DNA of 11,479 nucleotides from an uncultured Chlamydiaceae bacterium (GCA_945957185.1 CAMFKA010000047.1:1-11479); one strand, 5' to 3'. Shown: positions 1-7,341, counted from the first letter of the stretch. The notes: generated by a model not told the origin, from the letters alone. Translations and numbers: made by a program.

Positions 1-1113
1 ATCTAGATGTCCTAAAGCGTTTAATACATCGATGCCGGAGTATTGAGAAGGGTCTTCATCTTCCGGAAAGAGCAGTTGGCCAATAGTTTCAAATGGAGAG
101 TTCCAGCGGTACGCCTGGAAGGTGTTTGCAAAAACAGAAAATTCGATGCGGTGTAGGGGGGCATCGGGAGAGTAAAGCGAACCTGAATGTTTATCGAGAA
201 CTTGGACATCGCTAAGCTCTTCTAGGTCTTGTTCGGACCAGAAAATCTTTTGCAACGGTGCAGCTAAATCCAGAAATTGCGATAGGCTTCCAAACTGTGG
301 TGTGGGCTCGCCACAAATTGACACAAGATTGGCGTAACGATCTTCTAGCGCTAGCAAATCATCAAAAATGATGAGTGTATTTTCTCCCAAATACTCCAAT
401 ATTGTAGAGAGCTTTCCTCCCTCGCGACTGAATTCAAGCTCATTGCCGGGAGGAATTTCTACTGACTGTTCTTTTCTTATCGACTTTTGGCTGATAGGAT
501 CGTAAACACGAATCGATTCGATTTCATCGTCCCAAAACTCGATCCTGTAGGGATCGGGGGAGGAAACGGGATAGATGTCGACAATACCACCACGAACCGC
601 GTACTCCCCTTTGTCTCCGGCAATCGCGGCTTTCGTGTATCCCAATTCACGCAACTCTTCAAGAAGTTGATCGAAGGGGTGTTTATCTCCAACCTGTAGT
701 TTTTTATAGAGTTTGCGGAACTTTTCCGGAGGGATCACTTTCTGTAAGCACGCCTGCAGATTAGTCATGATCAGAAGAGGTTCGGATGATTCTGTGATCT
801 CTCTTAACGTTTTGTAGCGGTCTCCCACGACATCGGGGCTGGGGGCTAAGTTTTCTGTTGGAAGGGTCTCCCAAGAGGGAAAATCGACGACTTTTCGAGT
901 TGTAAAAGGGGAGAAGTCATTGAAGAGGCGCACCTCTTCGAGACTCCCCCCTGTAAGGATGAGGACATGTTTATCTGTGGCGTGCGACGCAAGAGCTGCA
1001 GTAAGAGCCTTTGTCGCATTCCACAATCCCGAAACAGCTATAGATTTACCCTCTTTAGCCGCTCGAGTATATTTTTGCAGTTGTTCACTGCTAGTGATTT
1101 TGTCCCCAATCAT
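1..1113 (-). CDS. mfd: Transcription-repair coupling factor Mfd, N-terminal part (cut by window edge)
   Basis: This is the first 371 codons of Mfd, open to the window edge. Mfd is the cytoplasmic ATP-dependent translocase that removes RNA polymerase stalled at DNA lesions and recruits UvrA for nucleotide excision repair. My reading of the reverse strand gives a protein starting MIGDKITSSEQLQKY. It carries the UvrB-like N-terminal module: FPSWETLP near residues 78-85, the conserved GEYAVRGGIVDIYP block near 169-182, and an IEFWDDEIESIRVYD block near 191-205. These are hallmarks of Mfd domains 1 and 2. The RNA-polymerase-interacting domain and the helicase motifs lie beyond position 1 and cannot be judged. 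The ATG overlaps the alaS stop by 4 bp (ATGA) and has no clear Shine-Dalgarno sequence, so translation is probably coupled to alaS. UvrB shares part of this fold, but the FPSWETLP block and the absence of a Walker A near the N-terminus favour Mfd. Confidence 0.93.
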   Translation of the reverse strand, partial: MIGDKITSSEQLQKYTRAAKEGKSIAVSGLWNATKALTAALASHATDKHVLILTGGSLEEVRLFNDFSPFTTRKVVDFPSWETLPTENLAPSPDVVGDRYKTLREITESSEPLLIMTNLQACLQKVIPPEKFRKLYKKLQVGDKHPFDQLLEELRELGYTKAAIAGDKGEYAVRGGIVDIYPVSSPDPYRIEFWDDEIESIRVYDPISQKSIRKEQSVEIPPGNELEFSREGGKLSTILEYLGENTLIIFDDLLALEDRYANLVSICGEPTPQFGSLSQFLDLAAPLQKIFWSEQDLEELSDVQVLDKHSGSLYSPDAPLHRIEFSVFANTFQAYRWNSPFETIGQLLFPEDEDPSQYSGIDVLNALGHLD

Positions 1114-3725
1114 GACGCATATTGTTGAAACAACTCTTTGGATTTATTCAACGCTTCTTTGATCTTTTGTGGAGCTTTGCCGCCCGCTTGTGCGCTGTTG
1201 GCTTTTCCTCCGCCACTGCCCTCGACAATTGGAGCGATCCCTTTAATGACATCTAAAGCGAAATCACCGCGTCCGATGAGGTGGCACTTGTCAGCGCCAA
1301 TGGGCGTTGCTAGGATGATCAATCCTGTAGGAAATTGAGTAAAGAGCTCTTCTGCGCAGTTACGTAGATCTTCCGCAGAGAGAGAGACCTCCGCAGCAAT
1401 TAACGGACGCGTCCCTACCGTTTCAGCTTTTGACGAAAGCGCTTTTACGGTGTTTGCCACTTCGTTTTTGCGGATCTCTTTAATGTCATTGGTCAGCTTT
1501 TTGTTCTCTTCCAACAGCTTTTCGATTCTTTCACCAATTTTGCCGACAGGAGTTTTGAGAAGTTTTGCTAGCTGTTCGAGTTGATCTTCTGTTTCTCTAA
1601 CAGCACGTAAAGCCTCTGTAGAAGTGACCGCTTCGATACGGCGCACGCCTGCAGCGATGCTGCTCTCTTTTGAAATCTTGAAAAAACCTAATGTCCCTAA
1701 CGCACCAGTGTGAGTGCCCCCACAAAGTTCCATCGAATACTCCCCGATGTTGACAAGACGGACGATGGAACCGTATTTTTCCCCGAAAAATTGCTTAATT
1801 TCAGGGCGTTTTTGCACATCTTGATACGGAATTTCGCTCGATTGAACAAGGGTGTTATGACTGATTTTTTCGTTGATTAGGTCTTCAATCTGTCGGATCT
1901 CTTCCGGAGTCACGGATTTATGGTGGCTAAAGTCGAAGCGCAAGCGTCCCGGTTCCACAACAGAACCCGCTTGTTTCACGTGTTCCCCTAACACTTCATG
2001 CAGCGCCCAGTGGAGCAAATGCGTAGCCGTATGGTGGTTGGCGATCTGTTGACGACGGTTTTCGTCCACTTCAGCAGTGACAATATCACCGACACGGACA
2101 GTACCGTAGGTGACGGAGCCGTGATGAGCAGAAATTCCTTTATAGGGAGATGCTGTATTGGCAACCTGGAAGCTGTTGATACCATTGGAAAGCGTTCCTG
2201 TGTCACCCACTTGCCCTCCCATCTCAGCATAGAATGGGGTTTTGGATAGAGTGATCATCCCCTCTTCCCCTTCATGCAGCTCTTGGACAGGAGCGCCTTC
2301 TTTCCAAATTCCAGTGATTTTTGCATTGCCTTTCAAGGAGTCGTAACCGATGAATTCCGTAGGACCGTGCTCATTCAGGTATTCGGCAAAGACGTTTTCT
2401 TCCGCGATTTGATGCACAACTTTTTGGGAGCTGCGAGAACGCTCTTTTGCTTCTTGTTCCAGAGTCTGGAAGCGATCGATGTCGACGGCGAGGCTGGCAT
2501 CTTTTGCCAACAGCTGGATCTCTTCGAGAGGGAATCCATAAGTGTCTTTTAATTTAAAGGCATCGTCACCTGAAATCACTTTTTGGTGGCTAGCGGAACG
2601 CTCCATAATCTGATTCAGCATGTTTCCGCCTCTTCGGAGAGTGCGGATAAAGGCCTCTTCTTCGAGAGTGAGAATTTCCATAATCGGTTGTTGAGCTTTG
2701 ATCAGTTCGGGATAGTCGTCGCCCATCTCTTGGATAAGTCTTGGAAGCACCAACGCCAGGAATGGAGTATCCATTCCGAGTTGTCTTCCGTATCTCACAG
2801 CACGACGAAGGATTTTTCTTAGGACATAGCCTCTGTCAAGGTTGCTAGGACGCACACCATCGGCGATAGCGAATGCTAGGCAGCGGAGATGGTCGGCGAT
2901 AACGCGAAAAGCAGGAGATTTGACCGGATCCAGCAAGTCGTATTTGACACCTGAAACTTCTTCTACTCGGTTAATTAAGCTGCGAAGAATATCTGTTTCG
3001 AAGACAGTATCCACGCCCATTTTTAGACTTAATACGCGCTCGAGGCCTGCGCCGGTGTCGATAGAAGGTTTTGGAAGCGGGTGTGCAACTCCCGAAGCGT
3101 CTTTGTTGTATTGCATGAAGACGAGGTTCCAGAATTCAAGGAAGCGCTCTCCGTCCGGGTCTTCGGAAGGTTTTGTGCCGCTACCGTATTGGCCGCCGCG
3201 GTCGTAAAGCAATTCGGAGCAGGGGCCGCAAGGACCTGTCTCTCCCATTGCCCAAAAATTCTCTTTTTCTCCGAAACGGGTGATCCGTTCTGCAGGGACG
3301 TATTGAGTCCACAGCTCAAAAGCTTCATCGTCATCGCGAAAGACGGTGGGCCAGATGCGATCGGGATCGAAACCGTAGACTTGTGTAGAAACTTCCCAAG
3401 CAAATTGGATCGCTTCTTTTTTGAAGTAATCGCCAAAGGAGAAATTACCGAGCATTTCAAAGAAAGTGAGGTGGCGAGAGGTGTGACCGACGTTGTCTAG
3501 ATCATTATGTTTTCCACCGACTCTGACGCATTTTTGACTTGTTGCTGCGCGTGTGTAGTCGCGAGTGGATCTTCCTAAAAAGACGTCTTTGAATTGGTTC
3601 ATTCCGGCATTTGTAAATAGCAGTGTCGGGTCATCGTGCGGAACGACAGCGGAAGATGGAATAATGGAATGTTGATGATTTTTATAATAATCTAAAAATT
3701 TACGACGTATCTCTCTAGTGAACAT
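1110..3725 (-). CDS. alaS: Alanyl-tRNA synthetase
   Basis: A complete 871-residue AlaS, the usual length for the family; it charges tRNA-Ala with alanine in the cytoplasm and clears mischarged Ser/Gly-tRNA-Ala. The class II catalytic domain is clear: TNAGMNQFKD (38-47), the chlamydia-like GGKHNDLDNVGHTSRHLTFF (70-89), GPCGPCSELLYD (164-175) and the motif 3 region GYVLRKILRRAVRYGR (299-314). The editing domain holds its zinc ligands in HTATH (H565, H569) and CGGTH (C668, H672). A coiled stretch around 705-755 leads to the C-terminal DHHA1-type domain with GSGGGKANSAQAGG (836-849). No key motif is missing. The start has a modest AAGG 7 nt upstream. The stop codon overlaps the mfd ATG, so the two form a translationally coupled pair. 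Wording of the motifs and the neighbour are both most like Chlamydiae. Confidence 0.98.
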   Translation of the reverse strand: MFTREIRRKFLDYYKNHQHSIIPSSAVVPHDDPTLLFTNAGMNQFKDVFLGRSTRDYTRAATSQKCVRVGGKHNDLDNVGHTSRHLTFFEMLGNFSFGDYFKKEAIQFAWEVSTQVYGFDPDRIWPTVFRDDDEAFELWTQYVPAERITRFGEKENFWAMGETGPCGPCSELLYDRGGQYGSGTKPSEDPDGERFLEFWNLVFMQYNKDASGVAHPLPKPSIDTGAGLERVLSLKMGVDTVFETDILRSLINRVEEVSGVKYDLLDPVKSPAFRVIADHLRCLAFAIADGVRPSNLDRGYVLRKILRRAVRYGRQLGMDTPFLALVLPRLIQEMGDDYPELIKAQQPIMEILTLEEEAFIRTLRRGGNMLNQIMERSASHQKVISGDDAFKLKDTYGFPLEEIQLLAKDASLAVDIDRFQTLEQEAKERSRSSQKVVHQIAEENVFAEYLNEHGPTEFIGYDSLKGNAKITGIWKEGAPVQELHEGEEGMITLSKTPFYAEMGGQVGDTGTLSNGINSFQVANTASPYKGISAHHGSVTYGTVRVGDIVTAEVDENRRQQIANHHTATHLLHWALHEVLGEHVKQAGSVVEPGRLRFDFSHHKSVTPEEIRQIEDLINEKISHNTLVQSSEIPYQDVQKRPEIKQFFGEKYGSIVRLVNIGEYSMELCGGTHTGALGTLGFFKISKESSIAAGVRRIEAVTSTEALRAVRETEDQLEQLAKLLKTPVGKIGERIEKLLEENKKLTNDIKEIRKNEVANTVKALSSKAETVGTRPLIAAEVSLSAEDLRNCAEELFTQFPTGLIILATPIGADKCHLIGRGDFALDVIKGIAPIVEGSGGGKANSAQAGGKAPQKIKEALNKSKELFQQYAS

Positions 3726-3747
3726 AATTTACCTTGGGTATAGAAGA

Positions 3748-3777
3748 ATTATCGTCGGGAAGCGAGTTTCAAATCAA
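3748..3777 (-). promoter_or_regulatory. Candidate sigma70-type promoter for alaS-mfd
   Basis: On the minus strand a TTGATT box (3772-3777) is followed after 18 bp by GATAAT (3748-3753), ending 22 bp before the alaS start codon. The -10 matches the consensus at five of six positions and the -35 at four of six. It lies between the large inverted repeat and alaS, where a promoter would be expected if the repeat ends P450 transcription. This is inference from consensus only. Confidence 0.4.
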
Positions 3778-3805
3778 GTAATAAATAATGCATTTTCCCC
3801 AGTTG

Positions 3806-4012
3806 CGGAGTAGTAACTTTACCCTTGCCTAAAAGGGACAAGGGACATAAACGACGAAAAGGACGTAAAGGACTAAGGACAAGGGACGGATGGACATTAA
3901 TGACGAGCATTCATAAATACAGTCCTTTATGTCGTTTGTCCTTGGTCCTTTACGTCCTTTTCGTCGTTTATGTCCCTTGTCCCTTTTAGGCAAGGGTGAG
4001 GTTACTACCCCG
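3806..4012. repeat. Long near-perfect inverted repeat (82-bp arms) built of GGAC units
   Basis: Arms 3806-3887 and 3931-4012 are reverse complements at 76 of 82 positions, around a 43-nt centre (3888-3930). The stretch 3821-3873 pairs perfectly with 3945-3997 (53 bp). The outer ends read CGGAGTAGTAAC and CGGGGTAGTAAC. Within each arm GGAC (or CGAC) recurs with start spacings of 7, 9, 9, 9, 7, 7 and 8 bp in the left arm, as in AAGGGAC, GAAAAGGAC and GTAAAGGAC. It begins 4 bp after the P450 stop and ends 28 bp before the alaS -35 candidate. Any transcript through it would form a very long hairpin, so it may end or stabilise the P450 mRNA. It could also be a MITE-like or REP-like dispersed element. 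There is no open reading frame or transposase, and no evident target-site duplication. The remaining non-coding bases between alaS and P450 hold only the alaS promoter candidate. Confidence 0.93.
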
Positions 4013-4016
4013 GCAT

Positions 4017-5468
4017 CTAGGATGAACTTGGGAGAGGCCTAAACGAAACGTGATGCGCAGTTTTAAACTGCAGCGTAATCCACCCTTCCACTTCCGGTTC
4101 TCTTTCTTCTTTTGTCGTGATCTCCGTCCGTTCAATCGTCGTTAAAATCATTTCTGTAAGCTCTTCAAGAGCTAGGTATCGCCCGGGACAGTGGTGCGCT
4201 CCGTTTCCAAATGGGAACCATTTTCGGTAGGCTCCGGGTTTGTAAAGAATACCCGGTGCTGTTTCTATCACTTTTTGTGCTGTGGGAATAAATCGCGGAG
4301 AAAGGACGCTACCGCCGGGAATCACAACCGTTCGGATCTGTGTTTCCCCTTCCATGCGAAGGTCGAGGCTAAGCGATTTATCATTTTTCAATTTTCTTCC
4401 AGCAACGTAAGCGGGAGGAAATTTCGCGAAGATGTAGTTAAGTGCGTAGTCCAAACCTTTTCTGCCCTCTTCGCGGCTTATTTTCAACAGGTCCCTAATG
4501 TGGGATTGCTCTCCCGGTCTTAACGCATAGTAAAGGTAAAGATTTCCCAGGAAAAAACCTGTCGTTTCTTGTCCGGCAAAGAAAATTAAAAACGCTAAAG
4601 ATTCTTTTTGTATATCTGTGAGTGGCTCTTCGCCCTCTAAAACACTAAACAAAGGAACATCCGGATCGTTAAGAAGCGGGACTATCGCTTCTCTAATGAC
4701 TTTGAGCGCTGCGTCATATCTTTCTTGCTCTTCCGGAGTTACTTGATTTTTCTTAACGATGCGATAAATCAAAAACCAATTGACGGTCCGCACCGCTTGG
4801 CTTAATTCGCTGTTGCCCACTCTTTCACCTAGCAGCAGCCTTGTAATCACTCCGCAAGGAAATTCGCCGGCATCATAAATATTGAAACTCCCTGTGGATT
4901 CGCTTCGATGAATCCATCTATCCAACGTGGCGTTTGCTTCTTCGCGGATTGTTTCGCGGTAATTTTTTACCGCTTGCGTAGTCATGAGCCGCGATACTCT
5001 CTCTCTATAGAATTTTGACAATTCTTGCGAGCAGGTAAACATCAAATCATTTTTTTGAAACTCGTGTCCAAAAGTTTCTTTTAGTGTCGTCAACATCAAT
5101 CCGGCTGTAATGGAATATCCTAAGAGAGAATCAGGGTTGTCATCGCCTCTAAAATGTTTCAGAACTTCTGCCACGATGACAGGGTCATGGAGGTGATAGA
5201 TCGTTCCGATGACTGTAGGAAAGGTCTTAATAACGGACCATTCGGGAGAATCTGAATGCATCCAATCATCGAATCTTTGAATTGGTGCAGGCTGATACCA
5301 TTGAAGACCGTCGGAAACATAAAATTTTAATTTTAAAGAACAGATCGCCATGACGGTTTTTGCTACGGGAGCTGAAAGGGTTCTACAGAAGCAATCTAGC
5401 CATGGGTGACGCGGAGCGTCGAGAATGGGATCTGATTCACGCAATCTTGCATAGGTGACGGAAGACAT
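4017..5468 (-). CDS. Cytochrome P450 family protein lacking the ExxR motif
   Basis: A complete 483-residue P450-fold haem protein; the substrate is unknown. The cysteine-ligand loop FGNGAHHCPGR (420-430, C427 as haem ligand) fits FxxGxxxCxG exactly. The I-helix has AGQETTG (298-304), keeping the acid-threonine pair typical of monooxygenases. The K-helix, however, reads NYIFAKFPP (344-352): where families normally have E-x-x-R before the PP, this protein has Y345 and A348. The downstream R358 is in its usual place, so this is not simple misalignment. There is no convincing N-terminal membrane anchor, so the protein is probably soluble. No ferredoxin or reductase gene is visible nearby. The start is supported by a strong AAAGGAG 6 nt upstream. 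The gene follows a small membrane-protein gene by 59 bp and ends just before a long inverted repeat. It may be a true oxygenase, a peroxide-using or isomerase-type P450, or a diverged enzyme. Confidence 0.92.
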   Translation of the reverse strand: MSSVTYARLRESDPILDAPRHPWLDCFCRTLSAPVAKTVMAICSLKLKFYVSDGLQWYQPAPIQRFDDWMHSDSPEWSVIKTFPTVIGTIYHLHDPVIVAEVLKHFRGDDNPDSLLGYSITAGLMLTTLKETFGHEFQKNDLMFTCSQELSKFYRERVSRLMTTQAVKNYRETIREEANATLDRWIHRSESTGSFNIYDAGEFPCGVITRLLLGERVGNSELSQAVRTVNWFLIYRIVKKNQVTPEEQERYDAALKVIREAIVPLLNDPDVPLFSVLEGEEPLTDIQKESLAFLIFFAGQETTGFFLGNLYLYYALRPGEQSHIRDLLKISREEGRKGLDYALNYIFAKFPPAYVAGRKLKNDKSLSLDLRMEGETQIRTVVIPGGSVLSPRFIPTAQKVIETAPGILYKPGAYRKWFPFGNGAHHCPGRYLALEELTEMILTTIERTEITTKEEREPEVEGWITLQFKTAHHVSFRPLPSSS

Positions 5469-5527
5469 ACGGAGCTCCTTTGTTTAGAGAATGAACCCTA
5501 ATCCAAAAGAACATTTGTTAAAATAAT

Positions 5528-6016
5528 TTATTTAGTTCGAATTGAATTAAACAGCGTGATGACCGCAGCTGCTGTTCCAATCGTTGAACAAGCTGTAACA
5601 ATACCCAACGGCAACAGAAGTGTACTGAAAGAATAACCGGCTAAATTCAATCCAACCAAACAAAGAGCGCCCGTCATAAAGAGACTGGTAAATATTTTTG
5701 CGGCTCCTTTTGCTACTTTACAGCAATCTAGACGACGAATCACGGTCCATGCATCTTTAGATGTGCTGCGAACGCTAAAAAGGGCAATGCCTACTATGCT
5801 GCCAGCTACCGCGCCTGCAAGAATCGGCAACGTTGAAACAGTTAGGCCGCACGCGATGAATGAAACATTCGCTCCTAGCACGGCATTCAACAGGATCGAT
5901 CCAACAATTTTTTGAATTTTGACATGCTTAGGGTCAGACACATTAACGTTTAATGTCAGGACTTTTCCTGTTTGGGAGCGACCACAACTCGCAATACAAT
6001 TAATCATAAAAACCAT
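5528..6016 (-). CDS. Hypothetical membrane protein with two bilobed hydrophobic domains; Inc-like candidate
   Basis: A 162-residue protein I do not recognise by sequence. After a polar N-terminus (1-33) it has a hydrophobic block of about 45 residues (38-82) that splits into two membrane helices with a short turn. A polar, basic linker follows (83-107, including RR and CC), then a second hydrophobic block (108-156) of the same kind, and a short basic tail ending SIRTK. This predicts four membrane helices in two hairpins. In Chlamydiae, bilobed hydrophobic domains of this size are the hallmark of inclusion-membrane (Inc) proteins secreted by type III secretion, so that is one reading; an ordinary small inner-membrane protein is the other. 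The start is uncertain: the first ATG has only GGA about 9 nt upstream, and a second ATG lies three codons on. It has the same orientation as the P450 and may be co-transcribed with it. The upstream spacer is AT-rich. Confidence 0.75.
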   Translation of the reverse strand: MVFMINCIASCGRSQTGKVLTLNVNVSDPKHVKIQKIVGSILLNAVLGANVSFIACGLTVSTLPILAGAVAGSIVGIALFSVRSTSKDAWTVIRRLDCCKVAKGAAKIFTSLFMTGALCLVGLNLAGYSFSTLLLPLGIVTACSTIGTAAAVITLFNSIRTK

Positions 6017-6063
6017 CTTTTACATCCAGAATGTAATAATTTATCATAAATTTATTAATTTTG

Positions 6064-6088
6064 CAATTGTTAAACAACAAAACAATTG
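6064..6088. repeat. Short AT-rich hairpin upstream of the Inc-like gene
   Basis: CAATTGTT (6064-6071) and AACAATTG (6081-6088) are perfect 8-bp inverted arms around 9 nt, 48 bp upstream of the membrane-protein start. On the transcribed strand it is followed by an AT-rich run. It could be an operator, part of a terminator for the exporter operon, or chance in AT-rich DNA. Confidence 0.35.
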
Positions 6089-6167
6089 AATGTCAGGCGC
6101 GGCTTTGTAGAACAAGTCGATAAACAAATAAATTTGGAGTGCGTGCGACTCGTCGCCGCTTTCCTTT

Positions 6168-6185
6168 GCATCGACTTGTCGATGC
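6168..6185 (-). terminator. Hairpin after the exporter operon, weak terminator candidate
   Basis: GCATCGA and TCGATGC form a perfect 7-bp stem around a 4-nt loop, 25 bp beyond the stop of the last permease gene. There is no run of T after it on the minus strand, so it is not a standard intrinsic terminator. A related 10-base inverted copy (ACAAGTCGAT at 6112-6121, ATCGACTTGT at 6170-6179) lies in the same spacer. The whole spacer 6017-6210 shows no convincing gene. Confidence 0.3.
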
Positions 6186-6210
6186 GCTTCCTCCCATGAG
6201 TATAAGCGAC

Positions 6211-7338
6211 TTAAATCGTTTTTTTGAAGGATCGGGTTGCAAAGACAATGATACAAAGCCCCATAAAGGCCAAAAGAAGCATCTGTGGCCACAAGATTTC
6301 GAGTCCAACCCCTTTCAAAAACACGCCACGAATAATGATCAAAAAGTACCGCAAGGGATTGATGTATGTTAACCATTGAATGACCATGGGCATGTTTGCG
6401 ATGGGAAAAATGAATCCTGAGAGCATCACGCAGGGGAAATAAAACAGAAAAGCGCTCATCATCGCTTGTTGCTGCGTTTGGCACATGGTGGAGATCATGA
6501 GTCCCGCCCCCAATACCGTCATCAAATAAAAGGAGATCCCTGTAAATAGCACTGCAATTTGCCCTCTCATAGGCACTTCAAACCAAAATACTGCCAGCAA
6601 AAAGATGAGGGTGACGTCGAAAAATCCTATCAATATGAAAGGCACCGTCTTTCCGAGAATAAATTCAGAGCGGCGTATAGGAGTCACCATCACTTGCTCC
6701 ATCGTTCCGATCTCTTTTTCTCGCACTATCGCCATGCTTGTCAATGTCAGCGTCAATAGTGTTATCACCGTCGATAAAATCCCCGGCACGTAGTAGTTGC
6801 GGCTTTCCAGATTTTCATTGAACCATGCGCGGCTGTCTAAGCGAACTGAAGGTAAAGCGTTGTCCAAAGGGTGATATGTGGTGTGTTGTGCGAGAACTTG
6901 ATCGTTAGATTCCTGCACAACAATTCTGCTCATATAGTTTTGAACGATATTCGCCATGTTTGAATCTGTTCCGTCGATGATTCCTTGCACGCTTACAGGA
7001 ACCCCTGATTTGAGATCTTGCTGGAAGCCGCGGGGGATATGGAGAATTGCTGACGCTTTCCCTTTGTTCATTAGTTCTCTGACTTGATCGTCGTGGGTGA
7101 TGTAATAATCGAAATCAAAATATCCCGAATGCCCGAAGGAATCCAAAAATGCGCGGCTTTGAACTGATTTGTCTTCGTCATAAACCGCTGTGGAGATGTG
7201 ATTGACATCTGTGGTGACGGCATAACCGAAGACTAAAGTCTGCAATATCGGAATCAGTAGCACCATCATCCGCATTTTGGGGTCTCTGATTAGCAGTATA
7301 AACTCTTTCACCAGCATGGCGTGGATTCGTTCGAACAT
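6211..7338 (-). CDS. ybhR: ABC-2 type permease, YbhR-like
   Basis: A 375-residue inner-membrane permease, close to the 368 residues of E. coli YbhR. One membrane helix near 21-41 is followed by a large periplasmic domain (about 45-180), then five helices near 183-204, 230-252, 262-284, 293-315 and 350-368. This is the classic ABC2_membrane_3 layout. The VREKEIGTMEQ block (205-215) is the conserved cytoplasmic element that contacts the ATPases, and MSTMCQTQQQA-like and LSGFIFPIANMP blocks match YbhR. It would pair with the next permease as a heterodimer to form the membrane pore of the exporter. It starts 3 bp after its upstream neighbour, with GGAG 6 nt before the ATG. The substrate cannot be read from sequence; E. 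coli YbhFSR is linked to drug and cation export. It is the last gene of the operon. Confidence 0.93.
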   Translation of the reverse strand: MFERIHAMLVKEFILLIRDPKMRMMVLLIPILQTLVFGYAVTTDVNHISTAVYDEDKSVQSRAFLDSFGHSGYFDFDYYITHDDQVRELMNKGKASAILHIPRGFQQDLKSGVPVSVQGIIDGTDSNMANIVQNYMSRIVVQESNDQVLAQHTTYHPLDNALPSVRLDSRAWFNENLESRNYYVPGILSTVITLLTLTLTSMAIVREKEIGTMEQVMVTPIRRSEFILGKTVPFILIGFFDVTLIFLLAVFWFEVPMRGQIAVLFTGISFYLMTVLGAGLMISTMCQTQQQAMMSAFLFYFPCVMLSGFIFPIANMPMVIQWLTYINPLRYFLIIIRGVFLKGVGLEILWPQMLLLAFMGLCIIVFATRSFKKTI

Positions 7339-7341
7339 CGA

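Noticed and set aside
477..699. Overlapping open frames inside the 5' part of mfd
   Set aside because: The mfd frame across this stretch is continuous and contains the conserved RGGIVDIYP region; the others are shadows.
3029..3500. Long open frames on both strands inside alaS (143 and 139 codons)
   Set aside because: They overlap the conserved AlaS catalytic domain and give no family resemblance; they are frame shadows.
3821..3997. CRISPR array suggested by repeated GGAC-rich words
   Set aside because: Units are only 7-9 bp without spacers of constant length, the arrangement is a single palindrome, and there are no cas genes.
3806..4012. Inverted repeat as a foldback assembly error
   Set aside because: The arms differ at six positions and the centre is unique sequence, unlike an exact mirrored artefact.
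6211..6235. Possible early stop of the YbhR-like permease caused by a run of seven A on the coding strand
   Set aside because: The 375-residue length and all six expected membrane helices match the family, so the stop is in the normal place.
6044..6484. Open frame of 146 codons overlapping the end of the YbhR-like permease
   Set aside because: Most of it lies in another frame of a well-supported permease gene on the same strand, and its translation is His/Arg-rich with no recognisable motif. It has no clear ribosome binding site.
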